Assembly: GCA_934792465.1 (NCBI GenBank)
Contig: CAKVOK010000030.1
Coordinates: 1 to 40,195, forward strand
DNA from: an uncultured Clostridia bacterium
Lineage (GTDB): Bacteria > Bacillota > Clostridia > RUG12999
Direction of reading: 5' to 3'
Length of the DNA: 40,195 nucleotides
Positions within the stretch are counted from its first letter, which is position 1. Each line of letters starts with the position of its first letter. The translations under genes were made by a program, and so were the position numbers. Below the pieces are notes generated by a model. That model was not told where the DNA came from. It saw only the letters and a list, made by a program, of their open reading frames with translations, and did no database searches. Shown one piece after another: positions 31,319-39,819 of the stretch.

Positions 31319-33046
31319 CTATTCGGCAGGTATTCTCATTATAACCTTTGTGCCGAATTTACCCGATTTTATCTTAACCCCGTATTCGTCACCAAACAAA
31401 ATCTTTATTCGCTGATTTACATTTACAAGTCCTATATTCTTTTTCCGTTCAAGGCTCTTGTCCTGCAGACGTTTTTGGATTTCGGACAGCTTTTCCGGCG
31501 GAATACCGTTTCCGTTGTCCGAAATACATATAATGAAAGTATTTTCTTTTATGTATGTTTCAATAGTTATTTTGCCCGGCTTGTCGATAAGCGGAATGGC
31601 ATATGACAAAGAATTTTCGAGTACCGGCTGCAAAATACATTTCGGAACGGATATTTTCTTCGTATTTTCATCAATCCTGCATACAAATTCAAATCTGCCC
31701 GGGTATCGGAGCTTTTGTATCTCCATATATTTCCCGGCATATTCAAGCTCTTTTTCAAAGCTTCTGCAAAATTCCGTTGTGTCCAATGCGTCGCGCAGCA
31801 GAACGGACATCAGCGACACAATCTTCGTGGCAAGCGTATCTTTCTTAAATTCCGCCCATATCACTGTGTTCAGCATTTGCAGCGTATTAAACAGAAAATG
31901 CGGACTCAGCTGACCCTGCAGCGCAATAAGCTTCGTGTGCTGGAGCAGCACCGTCTTTTGTATAAGCTCATTTTCGACAAACTGATTTCTGTTGGTTATG
32001 TCTATTACATATTCCATCATATTGTTTATTTCGTTTTCCGAAGCGCTTCCGATTTTATTGCTGTCTATCATTTTAAAGACATCGACAAACGGAGCATAAA
32101 ACTTTATCACAAACAGCCATGCAACAATTACCGAAACTATGACAAACGCCAAAACAAGCGACAAATTAAAAAACAAATTTGCAAAAACAACCCGTAAAAA
32201 CGACGTTTCGCTTCTCATTACAAGCTTTAAGTTTTCGTTTTTGAGCTTTATCGCAATATAATCGCCGCCTATGGATTTATATCTGTTGTCGCCGCTGTTC
32301 ATATTTTTATAAAGCGGTATGCTTTTCAGGCGGACACGGCTGTCTTGCCCTATATCCGAAGCGTCCGAACCGAATATTATTGTCGAATCGTCCGCTTCCA
32401 TATAAAAAACGCCGTCGTTTTTCAGGCTGTTTTTTATATTATCCGAAATATTTTTTATGCCTATATTGTAAATAACCGTGAGGTTCTTTTTGTTCCCTGC
32501 GGTGATGTTTCGGCAGACCGAAATACAGTTTGGCGTTATTGAGTATATGGGATATTGCCGGCAGCCTATCCAGCGGCTGTTTTCATACATATCAATCCAC
32601 GAAGAATCCGTGAAGCTCTTTCGTGCGCTGCTGAGATACATATGCGATGACGATATTACATAATCCTTTTCCGGGAAATACAAATACAGCGACGAAATAA
32701 AAACGGATTTTTTGCCTGCCGCTTCCATGACCTTTTCGACCTTTTCAATATTTCCGTAGCCCGATACAAAATCTATAACGTTTTCGTTCTTTTCCAGATT
32801 CGCATCTATTTCGTCCACGGTTCGGAATACATCGTCAAGGCGGTTTCTGAGTACATACAAATCAAACACGAAATCCGACATTTTCTTTTCCTCATCGGCT
32901 CTGTAATTGATGTATTGCACCGTGAAAAGCGAGCAGCACATAAGTGCAAACAGACTGAAAAACCAAAGAAAGAATTTTTTGAAAAACACGCTTTTCCATT
33001 TATATTTTTTGAGCATGGAAAAGACCACGTGTACGTTTTTAAGCAT
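31319..33046 (-). CDS. YesM-type sensor histidine kinase
   Basis: This 575-aa membrane kinase has a first transmembrane helix at ~25-46 (LWFFSLFALMCCSLFTV), a ~245-residue extracellular sensing region and a second helix at ~295-317 (LVLAFVIVSVIVAWLFVI). The cytoplasmic His_kinase domain has LQGQLSPHFLFNTLQML with the phosphorylated H383, and an HATPase domain with ENSLSYAIP and ISDNGNGIPPEKL. This is the LytS/YesM family, which pairs with AraC-type regulators and usually controls carbohydrate uptake genes. It starts 11 bases after the regulator gene, with GGGTGG upstream of its ATG, so both are on one transcript. The signal is presumably the sugar of the adjacent transporter. Confidence 0.93.
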   Translation of the reverse strand: MLKNVHVVFSMLKKYKWKSVFFKKFFLWFFSLFALMCCSLFTVQYINYRADEEKKMSDFVFDLYVLRNRLDDVFRTVDEIDANLEKNENVIDFVSGYGNIEKVEKVMEAAGKKSVFISSLYLYFPEKDYVISSSHMYLSSARKSFTDSSWIDMYENSRWIGCRQYPIYSITPNCISVCRNITAGNKKNLTVIYNIGIKNISDNIKNSLKNDGVFYMEADDSTIIFGSDASDIGQDSRVRLKSIPLYKNMNSGDNRYKSIGGDYIAIKLKNENLKLVMRSETSFLRVVFANLFFNLSLVLAFVIVSVIVAWLFVIKFYAPFVDVFKMIDSNKIGSASENEINNMMEYVIDITNRNQFVENELIQKTVLLQHTKLIALQGQLSPHFLFNTLQMLNTVIWAEFKKDTLATKIVSLMSVLLRDALDTTEFCRSFEKELEYAGKYMEIQKLRYPGRFEFVCRIDENTKKISVPKCILQPVLENSLSYAIPLIDKPGKITIETYIKENTFIICISDNGNGIPPEKLSEIQKRLQDKSLERKKNIGLVNVNQRIKILFGDEYGVKIKSGKFGTKVIMRIPAE

Positions 33047-33057
33047 ACAATCCCACC

Positions 33058-34530
33058 CTACTGCTTTGAATTATTCCGTATCATTTTCCGGTATTCATGT
33101 GCGGACATACCCGTATAACGGCGAAAAAGTCCGTAAAAATGATTGCGTGATTTATACCCTGCTTTTTCATATACTTCGTTTATCGTAAGATTTGAATTTT
33201 TCAGCAGCTCTTTCGCCTTTTCTATCCGAACGGCATTAATATAATCCACAAAGCTCATTCCGGTTTCCTTTTTGAACTGCTTGCTGAACCACGATACCGA
33301 CATATGAACACGTTGTGCCACATCGTCTACGTTTATTTTTTCAAGATAATTTTCTTTCACATACAGCTTTGCGGTTTCCACGGGCGAATACACCGAAAGG
33401 CGCATACTCTCTCTCGCCAGCTCCTCTATAACGTCTGCCGCCGCATTCGCTTCCGAAATTTTTTCGGTGACGCTGCGTTTGAGCTTATCGCTGAATCTTT
33501 CAAAATTTTCCCGATTTCTTATAAGCTTGGCAAGCAAAAGCCGGAAAAACCATATGCTTTCACGGCGCTTGCCGCAGGAATTTTCAAATTCGCGGTATAC
33601 CTTAACCGCCTCATCTTTCCCGCCTTGGCAGGCAAGCTCAAATATCCTCACGGCATATTCGTTTATCGACTTCCCGTATTCGTCGCCGAAAATATCTATA
33701 ATATCAAAAATATTGTTTTCTACCTTTTTAATGCCTACATTTAATTTAAGCTTCAAAATCTCCCATGCGTTTCTTTCTATTGTTTTCTTGAATTTGTCCA
33801 GAAATTCCTCGTGCGATGCGTTGTCGCTCTGCGCAAAGAAGATTATATATTCGTTTGAATCCAGAAAATATTTCAGCGGAATAACCAGCGCATTTTCATA
33901 ATTCATAAAATTGTTGATTGCATTGTTCAGTCCGTCCCTGCCGTATGTGCCGTGGCAAAGCAGAAATTCTTTCATATTGACAACGTCTATGCACATATAT
34001 GCAACGGGCGTGTTCCATATATCCGTTTTAAACCCGTGGTTCGCCATCATTGCCTCGACTGCGCTTATGTTGTTTTCTTTTTTCAGCAAAAATTTTGAAA
34101 TTACTTCCTGGTTTTCTACATTGTCGTCCGTAACGAATCTCAGGCTTCTCAGACGTTTGTCCAAATCGCACCTGATTTTTTTCAGAGTTTCCGTTATGTT
34201 GTCGTAAGAAAGAGGTTTCAGCAGATATTCTCTCACGTTATACCCCATGGCTTCCTTTGCATATTCAAAGCTTTCGTATCCGCTGATAATAACGAACGCC
34301 GTATCGGGATAATTGTTATATACATACGCAGCGAACCTAACCCCGTTCATTCCCGGCATTTTAATATCGGAAATTATTACGTCAACGGGATTTTCTTTCA
34401 TATACGCTATAGCACTTTCCGCATTCAAAAAAGTCCCGGCAAGCGAAAATCCGTATTTTTCCCATTCAAATGCGCTTGCCATGCTTTCGAGAAGCAAGGT
34501 TTCATCATCTACCAAAATTAACTTATACAT
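33058..34530 (-). CDS. YesN-type response regulator with AraC DNA-binding domain
   Basis: This 490-aa cytoplasmic protein has an N-terminal receiver domain (LILVDDE, phospho-acceptor D55 in VIISDIKMPG, and a lysine in YLLKPLSYD). A long middle region of ~260 residues is followed by a C-terminal AraC domain with two helix-turn-helix units (INVDDVAQRVHMSVSWFSKQFKKE, then NLTINEVYEKAGYKSRNHFYGLFRRYTGMSAHEYRK). It would be phosphorylated by the adjacent YesM-type kinase and activate the sugar transport genes. I use ATG 34530, with GGATGG 6 bases upstream; a TTG two codons earlier is possible. It has its own promoter right after the permease gene. Confidence 0.94.
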   Translation of the reverse strand: MYKLILVDDETLLLESMASAFEWEKYGFSLAGTFLNAESAIAYMKENPVDVIISDIKMPGMNGVRFAAYVYNNYPDTAFVIISGYESFEYAKEAMGYNVREYLLKPLSYDNITETLKKIRCDLDKRLRSLRFVTDDNVENQEVISKFLLKKENNISAVEAMMANHGFKTDIWNTPVAYMCIDVVNMKEFLLCHGTYGRDGLNNAINNFMNYENALVIPLKYFLDSNEYIIFFAQSDNASHEEFLDKFKKTIERNAWEILKLKLNVGIKKVENNIFDIIDIFGDEYGKSINEYAVRIFELACQGGKDEAVKVYREFENSCGKRRESIWFFRLLLAKLIRNRENFERFSDKLKRSVTEKISEANAAADVIEELARESMRLSVYSPVETAKLYVKENYLEKINVDDVAQRVHMSVSWFSKQFKKETGMSFVDYINAVRIEKAKELLKNSNLTINEVYEKAGYKSRNHFYGLFRRYTGMSAHEYRKMIRNNSKQ

Positions 34531-34585
34531 ACGCAACCATCCAATACTGTTATCTGATTTCCAGGCAGCTTTTCTGCCTTAATTT

Positions 34586-34614
34586 AGTATAGCACATTTT
34601 CAACAATTTTTCAA
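34586..34614 (-). promoter_or_regulatory. Promoter of the two-component system and galactosidase genes
   Basis: Minus strand TTGAAA (34609-34614), a 17-base spacer ending TGC (extended -10) and TATACT (34586-34591). The -35 lies 5 bases after the permease stop. A small leader hairpin AGGCAG/CTGCCT (34563-34579) follows just downstream of the expected start. Confidence 0.8.
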
Positions 34615-34619
34615 GTATT

Positions 34620-35522
34620 TTATCCTTTCAGCGAACCTATCATCACTCCCTGAACAAAGTATTTTTGTATAAACGGATATACACACCATACCGGAACGCA
34701 GGTCAGCATAATAAGCGAATATTTCAGCAGCTGATTATAGTCCTGCCTGTCGGCGAACATTCCCTCCTGCGCAGTATCCATTCCCTTTGTTATGACTCCT
34801 CCGAGCAGCATCTGGAAAAATATCGAAAGCGGATATTTTTTCTCATCGGAGATATACAGATACGCATTGAAGAAATCGTTCCAATGTCCTATAGCATAAA
34901 ACAGCACCATAACAGCCATTATCGCCTTTGAAAGAGGAACGGCAAACTGCACGAGAAATCGGAAATCCGAGCAGCCGTCAATCTTCGTGGATTCCAAAAG
35001 CTCTGTCGGAATATTCGTCTGAAAATACGTTCTCATAACAATCATGTTGTATACCGATATTGCGCCCGGAAGAATCATCGCCCATCTTGTATTTATAAGT
35101 CCCAGGCTTCTCATAAGCAGATACGACGGAATTATTCCTCCGCCGAAATACATCGTAAACGTATATATTTTCATAAGAACTCCGCCGGCTTTGAAATCCC
35201 GTCTTGAAAGCGGATATGCCGCTATCGTCGTCATGAAAATATTCAGTGCCGTTCCGGCTACCGTATAAAAAATTGTATTTTTATATCCGATAATCAGTTT
35301 TCCGTTCTCCAAAACAAGCTGATAACCTTTCAGCGTAAATCCTACGGGCCATATTCCGACCTTTCCACCGGCAACGGCTTTCGGCGAGGAAAACGACGAG
35401 GCTATAACGTTCAGAACCGGAACTGCAACGATTATCATTGCGATAATCATAAAAATATTGATTACACAGATAAATATTTTGTCCCCGGTTGTATAAATCA
35501 AATCTTTTTTCTTTGTTTTCAT
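34620..35522 (-). CDS. ABC sugar transporter permease (YtcP/LplC-type)
   Basis: This 300-aa inner permease of a CUT1-type carbohydrate importer has six predicted membrane helices, the first at FICVINIFMIIAMIIVAVPVLNVI. The cytoplasmic EAA loop reads ELLESTKIDGCSDFRFLVQFAVPLSKAI, the surface that contacts the ATPase. The ending YPFIQKYFVQGVMIGSLKG is typical. It follows the partner permease by 12 bases. AAGGGGGC lies upstream of the ATG. No ATPase gene is nearby, so an MsmX-like shared ATPase is expected elsewhere. Confidence 0.94.
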   Translation of the reverse strand: MKTKKKDLIYTTGDKIFICVINIFMIIAMIIVAVPVLNVIASSFSSPKAVAGGKVGIWPVGFTLKGYQLVLENGKLIIGYKNTIFYTVAGTALNIFMTTIAAYPLSRRDFKAGGVLMKIYTFTMYFGGGIIPSYLLMRSLGLINTRWAMILPGAISVYNMIVMRTYFQTNIPTELLESTKIDGCSDFRFLVQFAVPLSKAIMAVMVLFYAIGHWNDFFNAYLYISDEKKYPLSIFFQMLLGGVITKGMDTAQEGMFADRQDYNQLLKYSLIMLTCVPVWCVYPFIQKYFVQGVMIGSLKG

Positions 35523-35534
35523 CTCTGCGCCCCC

Positions 35535-36455
35535 TTACCACAAGCTTGTTTCCGATACTCTTTTTGAAACGGCGTTTACCGCAACAAGAAGCACCAGATT
35601 AATTACCGAATTGAAAAGTCCTATCGCCGAGCCGAACGAAAAATCTCCGCTGCCCATCAAAAGACCTACTTTATAAGAATACGTCGGGATAACCTCACTC
35701 GTTGCAAGGTTCAAATCGTTCTGCAAAAGCAAGGCTTTTTCAAATCCGACGTTTACAAGTCCGCCGACACGCATAATAAGCGTTATTACAATAGTCGGCA
35801 TTATAGCCGGAATATCTATGTACCAAACACGCTGCAGACGCGTTGTGCCGTCGATTATTGCGGCTTCCGTCTGCTCGGAGCTGACGCCGGACAATGCGGC
35901 GATATATATGATACTGCTCCATCCCGTACCCTGCCAGACATCCGACCACACATAAATATGTCTGAACGCATTCGGGTCTGCCATAACGTTGTTTATCTTT
36001 CCGCCCGAGATCGCAAGCAGCCATTTGCCTATCATGCCTATTCTCGGATTGAGTATCAGCACAATCATGTTTACAATAACGATTGTCGAAATAAAGAACG
36101 GAAGATATGTAACCATCTGAACGCTCTTTTTAAGCGTTCGGTTTACCATAACGTTCAGGCTAAGCGCCAATATAATCGGAAACGGAAATGTCATGACCAT
36201 AGAATATACCGACAGCCTAAGCGTATTCATAAACGTTCTCGCAAACCACGGCGAATCAAAAAATCGCTTAAAATAGTACATTCCGATCCATTTGCTTCCC
36301 AGTATTCCCATCGACGGGTCAAACCGCTTGAACGCAATCAGCACGCCGTACATCGGAACATATGCAAAAATAAAAATATAAATAAACGGCAAAAGCGATA
36401 ATACATAAAGCTGCCAGTTCTTCTTGAGTTCTTTGTATATTCTTGTTCCCAACAT
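35535..36455 (-). CDS. ABC sugar transporter permease (LplB/YtdP-type)
   Basis: This 306-aa protein is the other permease of the same importer. It begins with a cytoplasmic segment (RIYKELKKNWQLYVLSLLPFIYIFIFAYVPMYG) and has six membrane helices. The EAA loop is EQTEAAIIDGTTRLQRVWYIDIPAI. LplB-type features include GVLIAFKRFDPSMGILGSKWIG and a C-terminal NSVINLVLLVAVNAVSKRVSETSLW. The gene lies 424 bases after the binding-protein gene, separated by repeats. A TATAAT at 36491-36496 on the minus strand without a good -35 could give extra expression. Confidence 0.94.
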   Translation of the reverse strand: MLGTRIYKELKKNWQLYVLSLLPFIYIFIFAYVPMYGVLIAFKRFDPSMGILGSKWIGMYYFKRFFDSPWFARTFMNTLRLSVYSMVMTFPFPIILALSLNVMVNRTLKKSVQMVTYLPFFISTIVIVNMIVLILNPRIGMIGKWLLAISGGKINNVMADPNAFRHIYVWSDVWQGTGWSSIIYIAALSGVSSEQTEAAIIDGTTRLQRVWYIDIPAIMPTIVITLIMRVGGLVNVGFEKALLLQNDLNLATSEVIPTYSYKVGLLMGSGDFSFGSAIGLFNSVINLVLLVAVNAVSKRVSETSLW

Positions 36456-36524
36456 TTCCCTATCTCCTAAAAATTAATTACTTACGGTTAATTATATTGT
36501 GTTATATATTTGATTTTATGCGGT

Positions 36525-36879
36525 TCTGTACGAACCCCTGTTAGGCTCCCCCCGTGTAAGGGCACCCACTTAGGTTCTGCACGTACCCCATATAGGCTCC
36601 CCTGTGTAAGGGCACCGGAGTAATGCCTGTGGCATACGTAGGCGTGCCTTGGTAGAGCTGGCGGCGTATGCCGTCTGAGGGGTTGTAGGTCTGCATATAT
36701 ATCAGCTAAATTTTGCACTGTCGTGCAAAGCTAAATTATCTCGTTTCGCTCGATAGCTAAATTGTTTCTTTGAAACAGCTAAATTAAATTCGCCTTTATA
36801 GCGTGCGAAGCACATTTAGCTGAACGAAGTTCAATTTAGCGTGCAACGCACATTTAGCTCGCCGTTAGGCGAATTTAGC
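36525..36879. repeat. Composite repeat locus 6 inside the sugar ABC operon, with long hairpin array
   Basis: Positions 36543-36687 hold GC-rich elements with ATGCC-TGT-GGCAT and CGGC-GTAT-GCCG hairpins ending GAGGGGTTG. Positions 36703-36879 hold an AT-rich array: TTGCAC-TGTC-GTGCAA, an ATCTCG.. unit, GTTTC-TTT-GAAAC, a degenerate centre (36785-36799), then GTGC-GAA-GCAC, GAAC-GAA-GTTC, GTGC-AAC-GCAC and CGCC-GTTA-GGCG with ATTTAGC-type linkers. The last linker runs into the stop codon (36880-36882) of the binding-protein gene. The ~70 bases from 36456 to 36524 are AT-rich leader. No gene is present. Confidence 0.9.
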
Positions 36880-38532
36880 TTACTTATGCATACGGTCGTA
36901 TCCCGACTGCAAAAGCTTAATATATCTTTCCATATCCATTTTATTCAGCTCTTCCAAAAACTTATCATACTCGTCAAGGCTTCTCCTTCCTAAAATAAAT
37001 TTAGGAATTTCCTGCTGTGCATGTTGCTTTATCTGTGCTTCTATAAAGCTAAGCTCCTCCATTTCGTCGAGCGTGTAGCTTGCGGTATCAAATACCTTTT
37101 TCGGACCTTTTCCTATATACGCCTTGAGTGCGTCCGCCTTGAATTTCTCGCCGTTGTACGGGTCGCCGTTCCATGCCATTCCGTCCACTGTTTCCGCATC
37201 TATAAAATACGGCGTTCCCAGGCACCAGTTTGAATTCTGCGGCTGACCGAACGGAAGTATCGAAACTATCGTAGCCTTTGCGCCCAGGCTGTCACCGAAC
37301 ATCGCAATGTCGTTTTCGCCGGCCTTTTTCCAGTCCTTGCCCTCAACTCCGAAACGTGTAAATATACTCGATTCGCTGCTGAGCATATAGTCCATAAGTC
37401 TGAACGCTGCAAGCGGATGTTCGCAATATTTCGTTACAAATCCCACTTTCGTAATCGTCATGCTTCCTCTGCCTGCCCATGCAATGCCCTTAGGTCCTTT
37501 CAGCGGCGGAAGCGGCGTATATTCCGCCATTCTTTCGGGCTTTGAATCGAATATGCTGTCAGCGTCGCCTCCTGTTATAACGCCCACGATATTATCTTTC
37601 ATATTCATAATCGCCTGAAGCTCCGCCTTGCCCTGGGTAAAGCTCTGGTCGTCGTACAAGCCTTTTTTATAAAGACCGTTCAAATATTCGAGTCCCGCCT
37701 TGTATTCGGGGTCGAACCAAATGCTTTTTACTTTATTATCATCTGTTATAACAACGTTTTTCACGTCATCGTCATATATGAACGAATTCATAAGAAAATG
37801 ATACGGAATACTGCACCAGCCGTCGCCGTAACCCGTTACGCCGAGTTCGTCGGCTTTGCCGTTGCCGTTCGGGTCTTGTGTTTTGAATGCCGTAAGCACC
37901 TTTTCAAATTCCTCCGTCGTTGTCGGCATTTCAAGGCCGAGGTTGTCGAGCCAGGTCTTGTTAATCCACGCCTTTTGCGGATACATATTTCCTGTCTGCT
38001 CAATCAGCGCCGGCATACCGTAGCGTGCGTCATCGGAGGTATAAAGCTGTTTCTTCGGATTTTCGGCTATTGTTTTATCCATCATATCATTAAGCCAGTA
38101 GCCGTATTTGTCCATATATCCGCCGAGGTCGATAAACGTATTCGTTCCGCTTACGCCGTATTTTATCAGCAAATCATCGCCGATTCCCGCACCGAAAACC
38201 ATATCCGGCAGCTTATCTCCGGCGGCAAGCATAACCTTGATTTTCTGCTGAAGATTTACCATAACGTTAAAATCGATTCCGATGCCCGTCTTTTCTTCAA
38301 TCCATTTCGTATATGCGTTTGTTTTGTAATCCTGTACCGCATTGGTCGAGCCTATGGCAAGTGAAAGACGTATTTTCTCTTTTACGATGGGCAATTCCCC
38401 CGGTGCGGTAACGTTTTTGTCCTCAATTACCGTTCCGAGCGATGCCTTCTTGTCTTTCTCCGAATTGCCGCAGCCGGAAAGGCACATTGACGCCGCAAGT
38501 ACAAAAATTAATATTTTGCTGAATTTCTTCAT
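36880..38532 (-). CDS. ABC sugar transporter solute-binding lipoprotein (LipO-type)
   Basis: This 550-aa extracellular lipoprotein captures the sugar for the importer. The signal peptide ends in the lipobox LSGC with lipidated C21. The mature protein has the large type seen with LplB/YtcP permeases: TNAYTKWIEEKTGIGIDFNV, KLPDMVFGAG, TTEEFEKVLTAFKTQDPNGNGKADELGVTG (with a calcium-loop-like DPNGNGKADE), and a C-terminal helical end (FILGRRSLDEYDKFLEELNKMDMERYIKLLQSGYDR). AAGGGGG lies ahead of the ATG. It starts 15 bases after the secreted carbohydrate-binding-like protein and is separated from the permease genes by the repeat array. Confidence 0.94.
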   Translation of the reverse strand: MKKFSKILIFVLAASMCLSGCGNSEKDKKASLGTVIEDKNVTAPGELPIVKEKIRLSLAIGSTNAVQDYKTNAYTKWIEEKTGIGIDFNVMVNLQQKIKVMLAAGDKLPDMVFGAGIGDDLLIKYGVSGTNTFIDLGGYMDKYGYWLNDMMDKTIAENPKKQLYTSDDARYGMPALIEQTGNMYPQKAWINKTWLDNLGLEMPTTTEEFEKVLTAFKTQDPNGNGKADELGVTGYGDGWCSIPYHFLMNSFIYDDDVKNVVITDDNKVKSIWFDPEYKAGLEYLNGLYKKGLYDDQSFTQGKAELQAIMNMKDNIVGVITGGDADSIFDSKPERMAEYTPLPPLKGPKGIAWAGRGSMTITKVGFVTKYCEHPLAAFRLMDYMLSSESSIFTRFGVEGKDWKKAGENDIAMFGDSLGAKATIVSILPFGQPQNSNWCLGTPYFIDAETVDGMAWNGDPYNGEKFKADALKAYIGKGPKKVFDTASYTLDEMEELSFIEAQIKQHAQQEIPKFILGRRSLDEYDKFLEELNKMDMERYIKLLQSGYDRMHK

Positions 38533-38547
38533 ATTTCATTATCCCCC

Positions 38548-39762
38548 TTATTCCTCTGCAAAGGTTGTTTTTTCTATCGAAATTACGGGTTCTAATCCGC
38601 ACCATATTTCCGGATATTCAACCCCTCTGTATGTTTTTGTCCATCTCATAGCCGGCCAACCCTTTTCCTCGTCATAAAGTCCGTGTGAGTCAACCGTAAT
38701 CTTATAACCTACAACGTCCTTTGTCGCTTCGCTCAAAATATAGCTGTAGCTTATCTCCTCATGCTTTTTCTGCGGATACTCTTCCGTCCCCGTCAGCGTA
38801 TATGTACGTTTGTTTGCCAATCCTTCTATCGTGTCCATTTTGGAATCGTCCACAATCTTCGCATTGAAACCCGTGATTGTTTCCACGGTAACATTAACCG
38901 GGGTAGGCGATTCAAAACCGATAATACTCATTCTGAAATTAACCGTTATCATTTTCCCGAAATCTTCTTCAGAATATTTGTGATATTTGAAATTGTTATC
39001 CATATTAAATATAAAGAAGCCCGGATTCTTTTCTTCGCCGATTCCGTCGCCAAGCACCTGTTCTGCCGCCAGACCCGTCTTTGTCGTATCGTCGCCGTCA
39101 AGGTAGTTATTTACCGTATTGTACCACGACACCATAATATTTCCGAAATTAGCTTCGTTCTCCGGACCGTGCGTGAAAATCGCCAGCGTAGCGTCCGGCT
39201 GTCCGTTGAAATTGCTTGCCTTGGCAAGCGTATCTCTCGCAAGCACGGCTCTTCGCGTAACGGAAACATCGTCCACCTTAAACGTGTCCGCATATACCTC
39301 TCCCGGCACAGCCGAGAAAGAAAGCGTATTGAAATCTGCCGATCTCGGTATTATCTGCATGGCGATGTCCGTCCATTCGCCTGCGGCTGCGTCGAATACA
39401 CGTTCCTCAAAAACCGCTCCGCCCGGCGTCGTAACAGCAAGCTTTATCGGAGCGCTCGTCTGCTCTCCTCCGCTTATTTTTTCAACAAAAACCCGTGCTT
39501 TTATGTTGTAGCAGTTTTTCGTATCCGCTGCTGCGCTGTCGTCGAGCATACCGAGAATACGAAAAGCCGCGGCGGTTTTTCCGCTGCAGCGATATGCGCC
39601 GTCAGAGATTCCCCTTTCGGCGAAAGCTCCGCCGACTCCCGTAATAATGCAGGGTTGTGCATTATCTTCAAAATCCATTATTCTGTCCGCCGCCTGCACG
39701 CCGCCGCACATAGCGGCGGCAAGCGCAAAGGGCAGAACCGTTTTTAAAATTAATTTTGCCAT
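38548..39762 (-). CDS. Secreted protein with carbohydrate-binding-like domain, first gene of the sugar operon
   Basis: This 404-aa protein has a signal peptide (KLILKTVLPFALAAAMCGGVQA, cleavage before AD). Residues ~25-175 look like a CBM4/9-type jelly roll (RIMDFEDNAQP at the start, YNIKARVFVEK in the middle, FKVDDVSVTRR at the end). The remaining ~230 residues (ATLAIFTHGPENEANFGNIMVSWYN onward) are beta-rich and I do not recognise them. No catalytic motif is evident. ATG 39762 has AAAGGAG 7 bases upstream; a longer frame starting 14 codons earlier lacks a site. As the first gene of the operon with a binding lipoprotein, it probably binds the glycan outside the cell. Confidence 0.75.
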   Translation of the reverse strand: MAKLILKTVLPFALAAAMCGGVQAADRIMDFEDNAQPCIITGVGGAFAERGISDGAYRCSGKTAAAFRILGMLDDSAAADTKNCYNIKARVFVEKISGGEQTSAPIKLAVTTPGGAVFEERVFDAAAGEWTDIAMQIIPRSADFNTLSFSAVPGEVYADTFKVDDVSVTRRAVLARDTLAKASNFNGQPDATLAIFTHGPENEANFGNIMVSWYNTVNNYLDGDDTTKTGLAAEQVLGDGIGEEKNPGFFIFNMDNNFKYHKYSEEDFGKMITVNFRMSIIGFESPTPVNVTVETITGFNAKIVDDSKMDTIEGLANKRTYTLTGTEEYPQKKHEEISYSYILSEATKDVVGYKITVDSHGLYDEEKGWPAMRWTKTYRGVEYPEIWCGLEPVISIEKTTFAEE

Positions 39763-39819
39763 ATTTTTCTCCTTTTTGGTTATTTTAGATCTGTAGGCTA
39801 TCATGTGGAAAGATGTATT

